Below the pieces are notes generated by a model. That model ran no database searches, was not told the origin of the DNA, and saw nothing but the letters and a program-made list of their open reading frames with translations. A program made the translations under genes and the position numbers. Shown here piece by piece: positions 16,957-23,755 of a stretch of 64,000 nt of DNA. Position 1 is the first letter of the stretch; each line of letters starts with the position of its first letter. Where the stretch lies: NCBI GenBank assembly GCA_964554875.1, contig CAZKQJ010000016.1, positions 26,583-90,582 on the forward strand, read 5' to 3'. This DNA is from Marispirochaeta sp964554875. Its GTDB lineage: Bacteria > Spirochaetota > Spirochaetia > JC444 > Marispirochaetaceae.

Positions 16957-17364
16957 TTACCGAATAGAGTGCCTCGATATGTATTCCAGCGCTGCATGAG
17001 TTAAAAAAGCTGATCTGCTTTCACGTTCCATGCTGGCATAATTGTCGATTTTCGAGAGCACTTTTTCCGGAATGGTAATGTTAATCCGTTTTATGTTCTC
17101 GGATAATTTATCCATATTAATGTTGCAGAGCATCCAGATATAATCCGGATTATTGTGTATGGCCTTCAGGTCTTCAATTTTTGAAGGAGTGGGAATGACT
17201 TCATCATCCATAAGTAGTCCTTCTATGTGGGTCAGAATAGCTTCTTCGGCATTGTTCACCGCTTCATCGATTGTGGAACCGGCGGAAAAACAGCCTGGCA
17301 AATCAGGTACTGTAACGCCGTAATCCGAGGATGGATCTTTCTCGATAAAAACAGGATATCTCAT
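16957..17364 (-). CDS. hicB: HicB-family antitoxin
   Basis: 135 residues with the usual HicB layout: an N-terminal partial RNase-H fold (YPVFIEKD, YGVTVPDLPGCFSAG, IDEAVNNAEEAI), then a C-terminal ribbon-helix-helix (INITIPEKVLSKIDNYA) that should bind the operator at 17568-17584. A GGAAGGA ribosome site precedes the ATG, which overlaps the hicA stop by four bases. Confidence 0.88.
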   Translation of the reverse strand: MRYPVFIEKDPSSDYGVTVPDLPGCFSAGSTIDEAVNNAEEAILTHIEGLLMDDEVIPTPSKIEDLKAIHNNPDYIWMLCNINMDKLSENIKRINITIPEKVLSKIDNYASMERESRSAFLTHAALEYISRHSIR

Positions 17365-17558
17365 ATGTATTCCTTCCAGTCTATTCCGGCTTGTCTAAAT
17401 ATGTTCTTTGTTGTACCCAGGGGCAGATCACTCTTCGGATGAGGAACCGTAACCTTGCCCTTTTTTGTATCGTGTTTAAACTGATGATGAGAACCTCTGA
17501 TATTGTGAATGTACCAGCCATCACTTTTTAGTATCTTTATTATCTCGGAGCTTCTCAC
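17361..17558 (-). CDS. hicA: HicA mRNA interferase toxin
   Basis: 65-residue double-stranded-RNA-binding-like toxin. It starts MRSSEIIKIL and contains the active-site histidine segment GSHHQFKH, then VTVPHPKSDLPLGT, as in the family. The start is GTG at 17558, with no Shine-Dalgarno site; the -10 box ends only six bases upstream. Confidence 0.88.
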   Translation of the reverse strand: MRSSEIIKILKSDGWYIHNIRGSHHQFKHDTKKGKVTVPHPKSDLPLGTTKNIFRQAGIDWKEYI

Positions 17559-17564
17559 TAATTA

Positions 17565-17593
17565 AAAATACACACGATGTGTATACTTGTCAA
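17565..17593 (-). promoter_or_regulatory. hicAB promoter with operator in the spacer
   Basis: On the minus strand TTGACA (17593-17588), a 17-base spacer and TATTTT (17570-17565). An inverted repeat ATACACA-CGA-TGTGTAT (17568-17584) overlaps the -10 and fills most of the spacer, a good HicB operator candidate. The predicted start of transcription falls at or near the GTG start codon. Confidence 0.65.
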
Positions 17594-17604
17594 ATCTTTT
17601 ATCA

Positions 17605-17700
17605 GAACTCCGAACTCTTCGTGCCCCCAGCGGCTCCGTGGCTTTCTTCCTTCCCCGAACTCTAATCCTTCCCATCCTCCCTTATCTGTGTTCCATACTC
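17605..17700. repeat. Dispersed repeat copy 3
   Basis: Contains CGTGCCCCCAGCGGCTCCGTG, CTTTCTTCCTTCCCC and TGTGTTCCATACTC blocks matching copies 1 and 2. It runs directly into copy 4. Confidence 0.6.
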
Positions 17701-17740
17701 CTTCCGAGATTCTCTGTGTTCTCAGAGTCTCCGTGGTTTT

Positions 17741-17805
17741 CCTCCCCATCCTTGTTCCAAATTCCACCCCCTTTCATGTATACTCTACTCCATGATCATC
17801 GAACT
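17741..17805 (+). repeat. 65-bp direct repeat, left copy
   Basis: Nearly identical to 18472-18537 (a one-base indel and about two substitutions by eye). It carries a copy of the TATACT -10 box and the first codons of the P-loop gene, but then runs into the end of the DUF2442 gene. The block upstream of it (17701-17740) is dispersed repeat copy 4. Confidence 0.8.
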
Positions 17806-17815
17806 TTTTTAATTG

Positions 17816-18070
17816 TCAGGCAATAAATTGTGATATGTCGCCAGTGCTTTCTGAATAAAGTATTTCAGGATCCAGATCTGCGCCATTAGACCATTCAATG
17901 GAATCGAATTTAACATGGACAGATTTAAACTTGGATTCATCCTTAAGCTCTGAAAAAATACCATGATCGAGATATGGATAGACATCAAAAATACGCTGTT
18001 CATCGTTTTCAAATGTTAAGAGCAATTTATATTCAGGTAAGGGTTCCACGCGTTTAATTCCCAGATACAT
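17816..18070 (-). CDS. DUF2442 protein, probable antitoxin partner
   Basis: 84 residues starting MYLGIKRVEPLPEYKLLLTF. AAGGAG seven bases before this ATG decides the start over a longer frame beginning at 18118. DUF2442 proteins usually follow DUF4160 proteins in predicted type II toxin-antitoxin pairs; here the two genes are ten bases apart in that order. Biochemical function is not established from sequence. Confidence 0.75.
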   Translation of the reverse strand: MYLGIKRVEPLPEYKLLLTFENDEQRIFDVYPYLDHGIFSELKDESKFKSVHVKFDSIEWSNGADLDPEILYSESTGDISQFIA

Positions 18071-18080
18071 ATATAACTCC

Positions 18081-18347
18081 TTATCGCAACGGTTCGATTT
18101 TATAAGGAATCTCTCCATTCTGAGCTAACTCCCAATTTGCCAATAATTCTTCTTGATGTAATTCTGCCCACGCTTCAATCAGTTTTATTTGTTTCTTGGA
18201 GAGGTTGCCTTCCGACATCTCACAGGAATTAATATTAAAGATGCCCTTGCAATCCTGGTAATACGCATGAAAATGCGGAGGATTATGTTCCTTCTTGCCG
18301 AGATACATTCTGATCACAATTCCAAAAAACATTGAGATTGTAGGCAT
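18081..18347 (-). CDS. DUF4160 protein, probable toxin partner
   Basis: 88 residues: MPTISMFFGIVIRMY, then HNPPHFHAYYQD, the DUF4160 signature, and a C-terminal helix KQIKLIEAWAELHQEEL. The pairing with DUF2442 is common and is predicted to be a toxin-antitoxin module. The start lacks a Shine-Dalgarno site and lies six bases after a -10 box. Confidence 0.75.
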   Translation of the reverse strand: MPTISMFFGIVIRMYLGKKEHNPPHFHAYYQDCKGIFNINSCEMSEGNLSKKQIKLIEAWAELHQEELLANWELAQNGEIPYKIEPLR

Positions 18348-18353
18348 ATAAAT

Positions 18354-18382
18354 AATATATATCTCTTACGGGATTCTGTCTA
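18354..18382 (-). promoter_or_regulatory. Promoter of the DUF4160-DUF2442 pair
   Basis: On the minus strand TAGACA (18382-18377), a 17-base spacer and TATATT (18359-18354). Six bases separate the -10 box from the ATG at 18347, so the transcript is predicted to be leaderless. Confidence 0.5.
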
Positions 18383-18423
18383 TTTTAGCCGCAAACTCGA
18401 ACAAGTTACCGTGTCTGATCATT

Positions 18424-18471
18424 CTTCAACCCCAGTGCACTCCGTGCTCCCGGCATCTCGGTGGCATTCTA
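18424..18471. repeat. Dispersed repeat copy 5
   Basis: CACTCCGTGCTCCCGGCATC and TCGGTGGCATTCTACC blocks, a degenerate copy that runs straight into the right-hand 65-bp direct repeat. Confidence 0.5.
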
Positions 18472-18537
18472 CCTTCCCCATCCCTGTTCCAAATTCCACC
18501 CCCTTTCATGTATACTCTACCCCATGATCATCGAACT
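18472..18537 (+). repeat. 65-bp direct repeat, right copy
   Basis: Matches 17741-17805. This copy is the functional-looking one: TATACT (18511-18516) lies seven bases before the ATG of the P-loop gene, and the repeat ends after its fourth or fifth codon. Together the copies bracket the DUF2442/DUF4160 cassette. Confidence 0.8.
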
Positions 18538-19207
18538 CATCGGGCTACCCGGCTGCGGTAAATCCCATATTTCCGCTCTGCTTGCAGAACGCCTGCGCAG
18601 CGCCGGTATTCCTGTTTCGGAACCCTCCCGCCGAATCGGCCACAGCAGAACACTGCCCCGCCTGGCCGCCAAATCCGTCTGTGCTCTTGCCTTTCTGCTG
18701 CTGCACCCCATCCGCACATCCCGCACCGCCGTCGCGCTGGTGCGTACCCGCCAGACCTCCCCGAAAAACCTTGCAAAATCCCTGTTCAACCTCCTCTTTG
18801 TCCGCGGTCTGCTTGTCCTGTTCGCGCGGAAAAACCGCGCCGTACTTCTTGACCAGGGCCTCGTCCAGGGCTGTGCATCGGTGCATTTTTCCGCTTCCCG
18901 TCAGCTGCCCGCTAATTTTTTTGCCTCCCTGCCGGTGCCGGACCTGGTGCTGCGCATCCGGCCCGATCGCGAAACCATAATCCGGCGACTTGGCGAACGG
19001 GTTACAGGCGCAGGGAGTCGTGTGGAGGCGGATCCCGCCGCGCAGCTTTCCCGCTACGCCGAGGCCCTGGAATCCCTGTCGGACAGACCGCCTCTTATAA
19101 CTGCACGGATAATCGAGATGGGGAACAACGGGGACAGTAAAATGCTTGATGAAGAGCTGGATGCTGTTGTTGAGAAGCTCGTACAAATGTACACGCCTTC
19201 CAGGTAA
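18524..19207 (+). CDS. P-loop NTPase, nucleoside- or adenylate-kinase-like
   Basis: 227 residues. The Walker A motif is GLPGCGKS near the N terminus (MIIELIGLPGCGKSH), followed by a lid-like RPDRETIIRRLGERV region with arginines, as in small-molecule kinases of the P-loop superfamily. The substrate is unknown. ATG 18524 is chosen because it places the first strand directly before the P-loop; a longer frame from 18461 would translate the dispersed repeat. There is no Shine-Dalgarno site, and TATACT sits seven bases upstream. It stands among toxin-antitoxin modules but in the opposite orientation to its neighbours. Confidence 0.65.
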   Translation: MIIELIGLPGCGKSHISALLAERLRSAGIPVSEPSRRIGHSRTLPRLAAKSVCALAFLLLHPIRTSRTAVALVRTRQTSPKNLAKSLFNLLFVRGLLVLFARKNRAVLLDQGLVQGCASVHFSASRQLPANFFASLPVPDLVLRIRPDRETIIRRLGERVTGAGSRVEADPAAQLSRYAEALESLSDRPPLITARIIEMGNNGDSKMLDEELDAVVEKLVQMYTPSR

Positions 19208-19218
19208 GCAAAAATCCT

Positions 19219-19509
19219 TTATGCCGTCTCTTTCAGCTTTCCGGAAAGATATTTATGTAGAACCATGGATACCAATGTCTGATACGGGATCCCCTCTTCA
19301 AGGGCGCGAATCTTCAGGTTCTTGAGATCTCGTTCGGATATACGGATGTTCATCCGTTTGTCCTTTTTGAGAGTCGCTTGTGCCCGTTGCATAGCGTCGC
19401 TTATCTCTTTTTCCCTGTTTTCACGTATCGAAACAAACTCATCATTTTCTATTGATTCCATGAGTTCTTTTTCTTCACTATCTAATGGTTCAAAATGCTC
19501 ATCGTTCAT
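19219..19509 (-). CDS. Ribbon-helix-helix antitoxin of the BrnT-like pair
   Basis: 96 residues. The acidic N-terminal half (EEKELMESIENDEF) probably binds the toxin, and the C-terminal half (RMNIRISERDLKNLKIRALEEG, given in part) is a CopG/BrnA-type DNA-binding fold. AGGAGAGG precedes the ATG. It overlaps the toxin gene by 11 bases and lies downstream of it, the usual order for BrnT-BrnA pairs. Confidence 0.78.
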   Translation of the reverse strand: MNDEHFEPLDSEEKELMESIENDEFVSIRENREKEISDAMQRAQATLKKDKRMNIRISERDLKNLKIRALEEGIPYQTLVSMVLHKYLSGKLKETA

Positions 19510-19795
19510 TTTGTTCCTCTCCTGAAGGTAAATATTTTTTCGTGTATATCCTGCTGGGAAATATCGTCTTCAAGAAAACCACGTCCTCTTTTTCATGCTT
19601 TACATATGGCACAACATAGATGTAATTGTTAAGGTTTATCAAATACAACTTCTGATCCGGGTATCTCTCAGAATTTGGATGCTGTAAAACATCGACAACC
19701 TTTCCTTCACTTATACATAAAACGATTTCTTCGAAAGAAATTGAGCGTTTTTCTTTGAGCTGTTCATTTTTCTCATCATTCCAGTCGAAGGTCAT
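19499..19795 (-). CDS. BrnT-like ribonuclease toxin (DUF497)
   Basis: 98 residues. MTFDWNDEKNEQLKEKRSISFEE resembles the BrnT start (FEWDxxK..N..KHG.SFEEA), with the typical lysine and glutamate positions; IYVVPYVKHE and FPSRIYTKKYL follow. It is a divergent member, so RelE-fold toxin activity is inferred. No Shine-Dalgarno site precedes the ATG; the -10 box ends five bases before it. Confidence 0.72.
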   Translation of the reverse strand: MTFDWNDEKNEQLKEKRSISFEEIVLCISEGKVVDVLQHPNSERYPDQKLYLINLNNYIYVVPYVKHEKEDVVFLKTIFPSRIYTKKYLPSGEEQNER

Positions 19796-19800
19796 AAGTA

Positions 19801-19829
19801 AAATTAATAGCGAGTGTGCCTTTTGTCAA
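19801..19829 (-). promoter_or_regulatory. Promoter of the BrnT-like module
   Basis: On the minus strand TTGACA (19829-19824), a 17-base spacer and TAATTT (19806-19801). Only five bases separate the -10 box from the ATG, so a leaderless transcript is predicted. Confidence 0.55.
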
Positions 19830-19838
19830 TATGTCTGC

Positions 19839-19956
19839 TTTTAAACCCCTTGTCGTCTTCAAAACCCCTCTTTATTCTCCCCATCTTTGTTCCAAAATCT
19901 TAAAAACAGATATGTAGGATCAAAAGGATCAGGAAATTCGCCATCGAGTCACAGGC
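19839..19956. repeat. Dispersed repeat copy 6
   Basis: Degenerate CTTCAAAACCCC, CTCCCCATC and TTGTTCCAAAATC blocks, then GGATCAAAAGGATCAGG and CGCCATCGAG, related to the remnant at 15913-15981. It marks the right end of the toxin-antitoxin island. Confidence 0.5.
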
Positions 19957-19997
19957 CTGCTGTTTTAACCGGAATAGGTGCACCGAACCGGAGTTGT

Positions 19998-20040
19998 CAC
20001 GCAGCGGCGTGCTTTTGGATTCACCTCAGAAATGATGAGG
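19998..20040. other. Two small hairpins in the gap before the SDR gene
   Basis: CACGC-AGCG-GCGTG (19998-20011), followed by CTTTT, and CCTCA-GAAATGA-TGAGG (20024-20040). They lie past the stop of the SDR gene, in a 268-base gap (19796-20063) that otherwise holds a promoter and repeat copy 6. They could be termination or processing structures; no known RNA family was recognised. Confidence 0.3.
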
Positions 20041-20063
20041 GGTATGCGTAGCTGCAGTCGGGC

Positions 20064-20882
20064 CTATCCGCCTATTCTTTTCCGTAACAGCCATTCGTAG
20101 CTCCTGTCCGGCAGGATTCTGCGCAGCGTGAGTAACGGACGGGCGTATTTCCCCACGGCATAACGGCTGCGGGGCTTTCTGGCCGTGACGGCCTTTACAA
20201 TGATCCTGGCGACTTTTCGGGGATCAGAGCCTTTCAGCCCCTGAAACATTTCAGTTGTTTTTCGCGCTGCAGATTCATAGGCTGTGCCGCCGGAATGTGT
20301 GAGCATGTTACCCGTGGCAATGCCGCTCCAGTGGGTTTGAATTAGTCCCGGTTCTATGATTATTACATCGATGCCGAAAGGCCGCGCTTCAAATCGCAGG
20401 GCGTCGGAGAAACCCTCCAGTGCATGCTTTGATGCATGATACCAGGCTCCCATGGGCATGTAGATTTTTCCGCCGATGGAGGAAATATTGACGATTTTTC
20501 CATATCCCCTTTTTCTCATCCCCGGAAGCACAAGCTGGGTAATTTGTGCCAGACCGAAAAGATTGACCTCGAACTGACGCCGGGCCTCTTCCAGCGGAAC
20601 GTCTTCAACGGCACCATAGCAGCCGTACCCGGCGTTATTAATCAGAATATCCACGCCTCCCGACGCCACTTCTATGTGCGTAACAACAGAGGCTATAGCC
20701 TTCTCCTCTGTAATATCCAGTTCCAGGCTGTGTCCGCCTGCGGCCTCTATATCGGCCATCTGATTAACGCGCCTCGCAGCACCGTAGACCTCATAGCCTG
20801 CCCGAATCAGGGCAAGGGCTGTCTCTTTTCCCATTCCCGAAGATGCACCGGTTACTAGAACAGTTCGTCTGGTATCTGCCAT
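20064..20882 (-). CDS. Short-chain dehydrogenase/reductase
   Basis: 272 residues with the classical SDR pattern: TGASSGMG near the N terminus (cofactor), NNAGYG, and YHASKHALEG (catalytic Tyr and Lys). The start at 20882 is set by AAGGAAGG six bases upstream; an upstream in-frame ATG at 20999 would add 39 residues unlike the family. The C terminus is basic (SRYAVGKYARPLL). Substrate unknown; similar proteins are often annotated as oxidoreductases acting on lipids or retinol-like compounds. Confidence 0.85.
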   Translation of the reverse strand: MADTRRTVLVTGASSGMGKETALALIRAGYEVYGAARRVNQMADIEAAGGHSLELDITEEKAIASVVTHIEVASGGVDILINNAGYGCYGAVEDVPLEEARRQFEVNLFGLAQITQLVLPGMRKRGYGKIVNISSIGGKIYMPMGAWYHASKHALEGFSDALRFEARPFGIDVIIIEPGLIQTHWSGIATGNMLTHSGGTAYESAARKTTEMFQGLKGSDPRKVARIIVKAVTARKPRSRYAVGKYARPLLTLRRILPDRSYEWLLRKRIGG

Positions 20883-21050
20883 GGGTATCCTTCCTTTGCA
20901 GGTAATAAGATAGGTATTCCTGCACTCCCCCGGCAACAAGCTTTTCTGCATGGTGAACGTACGGGAGCTGCCTCGGATGCAGTATCGTTCCCTTCCCATG
21001 ATCTCTGACTGGATGTGTGATTGCGCACATCAGCAGTTTTCTGGAATCTG

Positions 21051-21080
21051 TTGACGGATATATCCGGAAGGAACGATATT
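21051..21080 (+). promoter_or_regulatory. Possible promoter of the SRPBCC gene
   Basis: TTGACG (21051-21056), an 18-base spacer and GATATT (21075-21080), 46 bases before the start codon. Nothing else was recognised in the 244-base gap 20883-21126. Confidence 0.4.
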
Positions 21081-21126
21081 AAAGAGATTAAGAAGGAATT
21101 AACACTGTAGTGAAAGAGTGTAAAAG

Positions 21127-21561
21127 ATGAAAGAATTATCCACAGAAATAACCATTAATGCCGATGCAGAAAAAATATGGAAGGTATTCTCTGATTTTAC
21201 GAGTTACCCGTCCTGGAATCCCTTCATCAGGTCCGTATCCGGCAAGGTACAAGCCGGTCAGAAGATAACTGTGGTTTTGCATCAACCCGGTATGAGTCCG
21301 ATAACAATGAAACCTGAAGTCCTGACGTTTAAACCAAAAAGGGAATTGAGATGGATTGGGCACCTGTTTGTTAGAGGATTATTTGACGGCGAACATTCCT
21401 TTGAGCTGATTCAAAATGATGATGGAACGACCAGGTTTTTACAGAAGGAGATCTTTCGAGGGATTCTGGTTCCATTATTCAGAAAAATGCTGGACCACAA
21501 TACGCGAAAGGGATTTGAACTCATGAACGCAAAATTAAAAGAGTATGTCGAGAGGGCATGA
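21127..21561 (+). CDS. SRPBCC (START/Bet v1-like) domain protein
   Basis: 144 residues beginning KELSTEITINADAEKIWKVF, then DFTSYPSWNPFIRSVSG, the usual start of polyketide cyclase/dehydrase-like SRPBCC proteins. These bind hydrophobic ligands in a helix-grip pocket; the ligand here is unknown. A GNAT gene follows 15 bases later. Confidence 0.8.
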   Translation: MKELSTEITINADAEKIWKVFSDFTSYPSWNPFIRSVSGKVQAGQKITVVLHQPGMSPITMKPEVLTFKPKRELRWIGHLFVRGLFDGEHSFELIQNDDGTTRFLQKEIFRGILVPLFRKMLDHNTRKGFELMNAKLKEYVERA

Positions 21562-21576
21562 TAGTGAGGAAAGCTC

Positions 21577-22077
21577 ATGGAATTTGATATTCGTGAAGCG
21601 ACGGCAGCGGATTTTGAAGCCATATGGCCCATCTTTCATGAAGTAGTATCCGCTGGTGATACCTACGGCTATGACCGGGATACTGACAAATCTGAAGCAG
21701 AAGAACTCTGGATGAAGTCCCCTCAGAAAACCTTTGTTCTGGAAAAAAGCGGAGAGATTCTCGGAACCTACTATATTAAACCGAATCATCACGGCCCCGG
21801 TGCTCATGTCTGCAACTGCGGGTATATGGTTGCTTCCCGGGCCCGGGGGCAGGGTATTGCAAGTGAGATGTGTCGTCATTCTCAGATGCTGGCGCTTGAT
21901 CTGGGCTTTCTGGCGATGCAGTTTAATTTTGTCGCATCCAGTAATACTGGCGCGGTAAGACTTTGGACAAAGCTTGGGTTTATGACTGTCGGCAGGTTGC
22001 CCGCCGCCTTCAAACATCCCTCCCTGGGCTATGTCGATGCCCTTGTTATGTATAAACGGCTGAAAGCTGATTTCTGA
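21577..22077 (+). CDS. GNAT-family N-acetyltransferase
   Basis: 166 residues. IREATAADFEAIWPIFHEVV at the start and YMVASRARGQGIASEMCRH, the acetyl-CoA pyrophosphate loop (RGQGIAS), are diagnostic; NTGAVRLWTKLGFMTVGRLP completes the fold. Substrate unknown. Probably cotranscribed with the preceding gene. Confidence 0.85.
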   Translation: MEFDIREATAADFEAIWPIFHEVVSAGDTYGYDRDTDKSEAEELWMKSPQKTFVLEKSGEILGTYYIKPNHHGPGAHVCNCGYMVASRARGQGIASEMCRHSQMLALDLGFLAMQFNFVASSNTGAVRLWTKLGFMTVGRLPAAFKHPSLGYVDALVMYKRLKADF

Positions 22078-22133
22078 GCTGGACACTGCCCCTGTCTTTT
22101 TCTCCTGTCTCTGCTTACAAACCTGATCAAAAT

Positions 22134-22152
22134 TATAATGATAATCAGTATT
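22134..22152 (+). promoter_or_regulatory. Fur-box-like site
   Basis: Agrees with the 19-base Fur consensus (GATAATGATAATCATTATC) at 16 positions by eye. It contains TATAAT (22134-22139), which may be a -10 box. A second possible promoter, TTGACG (22169-22174) with an 18-base spacer and GATAAT (22193-22198), lies just downstream. Either would be controlled by a repressor bound here. The regulated gene is the secreted protein at 22248. Confidence 0.6.
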
Positions 22153-22214
22153 ATTTATTGCTAATATATTGACGAAGAGATATAAATGGAACGATAATAG
22201 AGTAAATTACTATG

Positions 22215-22235
22215 AATTACCGGTTTTTGGTAATT
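22215..22235 (+). promoter_or_regulatory. Hairpin directly before the ribosome site
   Basis: AATTACC-GGTTTTT-GGTAATT, a 7-bp stem ending two bases before the GGAGG of the 22248 gene. It may affect translation or mRNA stability. Confidence 0.4.
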
Positions 22236-22247
22236 ATGGAGGAACAA

Positions 22248-22973
22248 ATGAAAAGAAATCACCTGGTTATTCTGGTGGCGATTACTGTTCTTGCCCTGGC
22301 GGGTGGAACGGTTTTCGCACAGGATCTGAAGATTGAGTATCAGATCGATGTTACGGGTACTGCACGTTCCAATTATCTGACCTTTGCCGGGCCCATCCGC
22401 TACATGGCGGTTGAGCAGGACCACTTTGATGGCGGTACCGGTGCTTCTTCGAAAGGATCAACCGAGAAATTCCAGCCCTATCGTTATGATGTCCTGGGAA
22501 AGAATGCCCTGGCCGACGGTTTTCGCGGTCTTTTGCTTTTTGGCGTAGCCGGCAACAGCTATATCACCGGCGATAACGTAACAGTGTCGAAGGCGTCGAA
22601 CGGGGTTATTACCATTCAGTATGCGCATCGTGGCACCGCCTACCGGCTTGAGACCGACCGGAACGGACGGCTTCAGTTTCCGAACGGCACGTACCAGAAA
22701 CGCAGCATCGGTTATATTCAGGGTGCGGGGCCCCAGGTTATTTCCCGCGATTTTTCCAGCAACGGAAATGCTGACGGCATAGACTGGAACAAGGTCTGGA
22801 GTTCTTCCGTCGCCGGCGGAAAGGCGATTCCCGGCAGCAGCAGCACAACCGGAAACATCGTTAATGATGGCGCTTCCGACGAGTCCATGTATTACTGGCA
22901 GGGTGCCTTGCAGGTTACTTTTGAGCGGAATGTGCTGAAAATTACCGGCGGCCTGAACGCAGTCAAGCGCTAA
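22248..22973 (+). CDS. Small secreted protein of unknown function, possibly iron-regulated
   Basis: 241 residues from the ATG preceded by GGAGG; an upstream ATG at 22212 has no such site. A signal peptide is clear (MKRNHLVILVAITVLALAGGTVFAQD, quoted in part; cleavage after FAQ or VFA). The mature protein is rich in beta-strand, Gly and Ser, has no cysteine or heme/metal motif that I recognise, and may be periplasmic or outer-membrane associated. It stands alone between a Fur-like site and a terminator. Confidence 0.6.
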   Translation: MKRNHLVILVAITVLALAGGTVFAQDLKIEYQIDVTGTARSNYLTFAGPIRYMAVEQDHFDGGTGASSKGSTEKFQPYRYDVLGKNALADGFRGLLLFGVAGNSYITGDNVTVSKASNGVITIQYAHRGTAYRLETDRNGRLQFPNGTYQKRSIGYIQGAGPQVISRDFSSNGNADGIDWNKVWSSSVAGGKAIPGSSSTTGNIVNDGASDESMYYWQGALQVTFERNVLKITGGLNAVKR

Positions 22974-22999
22974 GCGGATCTTTCCTGGCCATCGTAATT

Positions 23000-23033
23000 A
23001 ACCGGCGGACTTGGTCTTCGCCGGTTTTTTTTT
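23000..23033 (+). terminator. Intrinsic terminator
   Basis: AACCGGCG stem pairing with CGCCGGTT (23000-23007 with 23019-23026), followed by a run of T to 23033. It ends the secreted-protein transcript. Confidence 0.85.
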
Positions 23034-23072
23034 ACCCTGAAATGTATGATACTGGACAGAGGGAGTGTAGGT

Positions 23073-23699
23073 ATGGATTATCTGTTTCAAGGTGTAAAAG
23101 AGTTTTCTTCTCAGGACTTTACGCATTTTCGTGAACTGTTCGAGAAGCTCGGCAAGAAGCAGTCCCCCCATTCGCTTTTTATCGGGTGCTCCGATTCCAG
23201 GGTGGTGCCTCACCTGATTACCAGGACCTTGCCCGGGGAGCTCTTTATTATCAGAAACATCGCCAATGTAGTGCCTTTTTACCGGGCGTCCGAGGAGTAT
23301 CTCTCCACAACCTCTGCGGTGGAGTATGCGGTCAAGATGCTGAATGTGGAAAACATCATTGTCTGCGGACATTCCAACTGCGGCGGCTGCAATGCCCTGT
23401 TTATGAGTGATGAGGAACTTGCCAATACTCCCCATACGAAAAAGTGGCTGGAATTGGCGCGACCGGTCCGGGAAAAGATTGAGAAGGATCCTGAGCTGAT
23501 GCGGGATGTTGTAAAGCGTGAGTGGGTCACCGAACAACTCAATATAGTCGAACAGATGAACCACCTGCTGAGCTACCCCTATATTCTCGAGCGCTATAAT
23601 AACCAGGAGATCAACATCCTGGGCTGGTACTATCTGATAGAGACGGGAGAGATTTTTAACTACGATAAGGATGAAAAGGTTTTCAAGAAGATAGAGTAA
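23073..23699 (+). CDS. Beta-class carbonic anhydrase
   Basis: 208 residues from the ATG at 23073, preceded by GAGGGAG; an in-frame ATG at 23046 has no site. Zinc ligands are C39 (GCSDSR, with D41 and R43 as the dyad), H100 and C103 (CGHSNCGGC). It interconverts CO2 and bicarbonate in the cytoplasm. TATGAT (23045-23050) is a possible -10 box just past the terminator. The stop lies inside a 14-base tandem duplication (about 23691-23717). Confidence 0.92.
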   Translation: MDYLFQGVKEFSSQDFTHFRELFEKLGKKQSPHSLFIGCSDSRVVPHLITRTLPGELFIIRNIANVVPFYRASEEYLSTTSAVEYAVKMLNVENIIVCGHSNCGGCNALFMSDEELANTPHTKKWLELARPVREKIEKDPELMRDVVKREWVTEQLNIVEQMNHLLSYPYILERYNNQEINILGWYYLIETGEIFNYDKDEKVFKKIE

Positions 23700-23715
23700 A
23701 GGAAAATAGAGTAAA

Positions 23716-23733
23716 GGCCGGCGAGAACCGGCC
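23716..23733 (-). terminator. Possible terminator of the TRAP operon
   Basis: GGCCGG-CGAGAA-CCGGCC inverted repeat between the convergent carbonic anhydrase and dctM genes. No long T run follows on either strand, so its role is uncertain. Confidence 0.35.
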
Positions 23734-23755
23734 CCTACCTGTCAACAACGAGCTT

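Noticed and set aside
16746..17767. Short frames reading TETRRAQ/TTETLRTQR-type peptides
   Set aside because: These are translations of the dispersed repeat family, not genes.
18461..18523. Upstream start for the P-loop kinase
   Set aside because: Would translate the dispersed repeat and promoter; the P-loop sits correctly after the ATG at 18524.
15900..20000. CRISPR array in the repeat-rich island
   Set aside because: Repeats are degenerate, unevenly spaced and lie between genes; there are no regular spacers and no cas genes.
15900..20000. Prophage or insertion sequence
   Set aside because: No integrase, transposase or terminal inverted repeat was found; the only direct repeat is explained by the cassette insertion.
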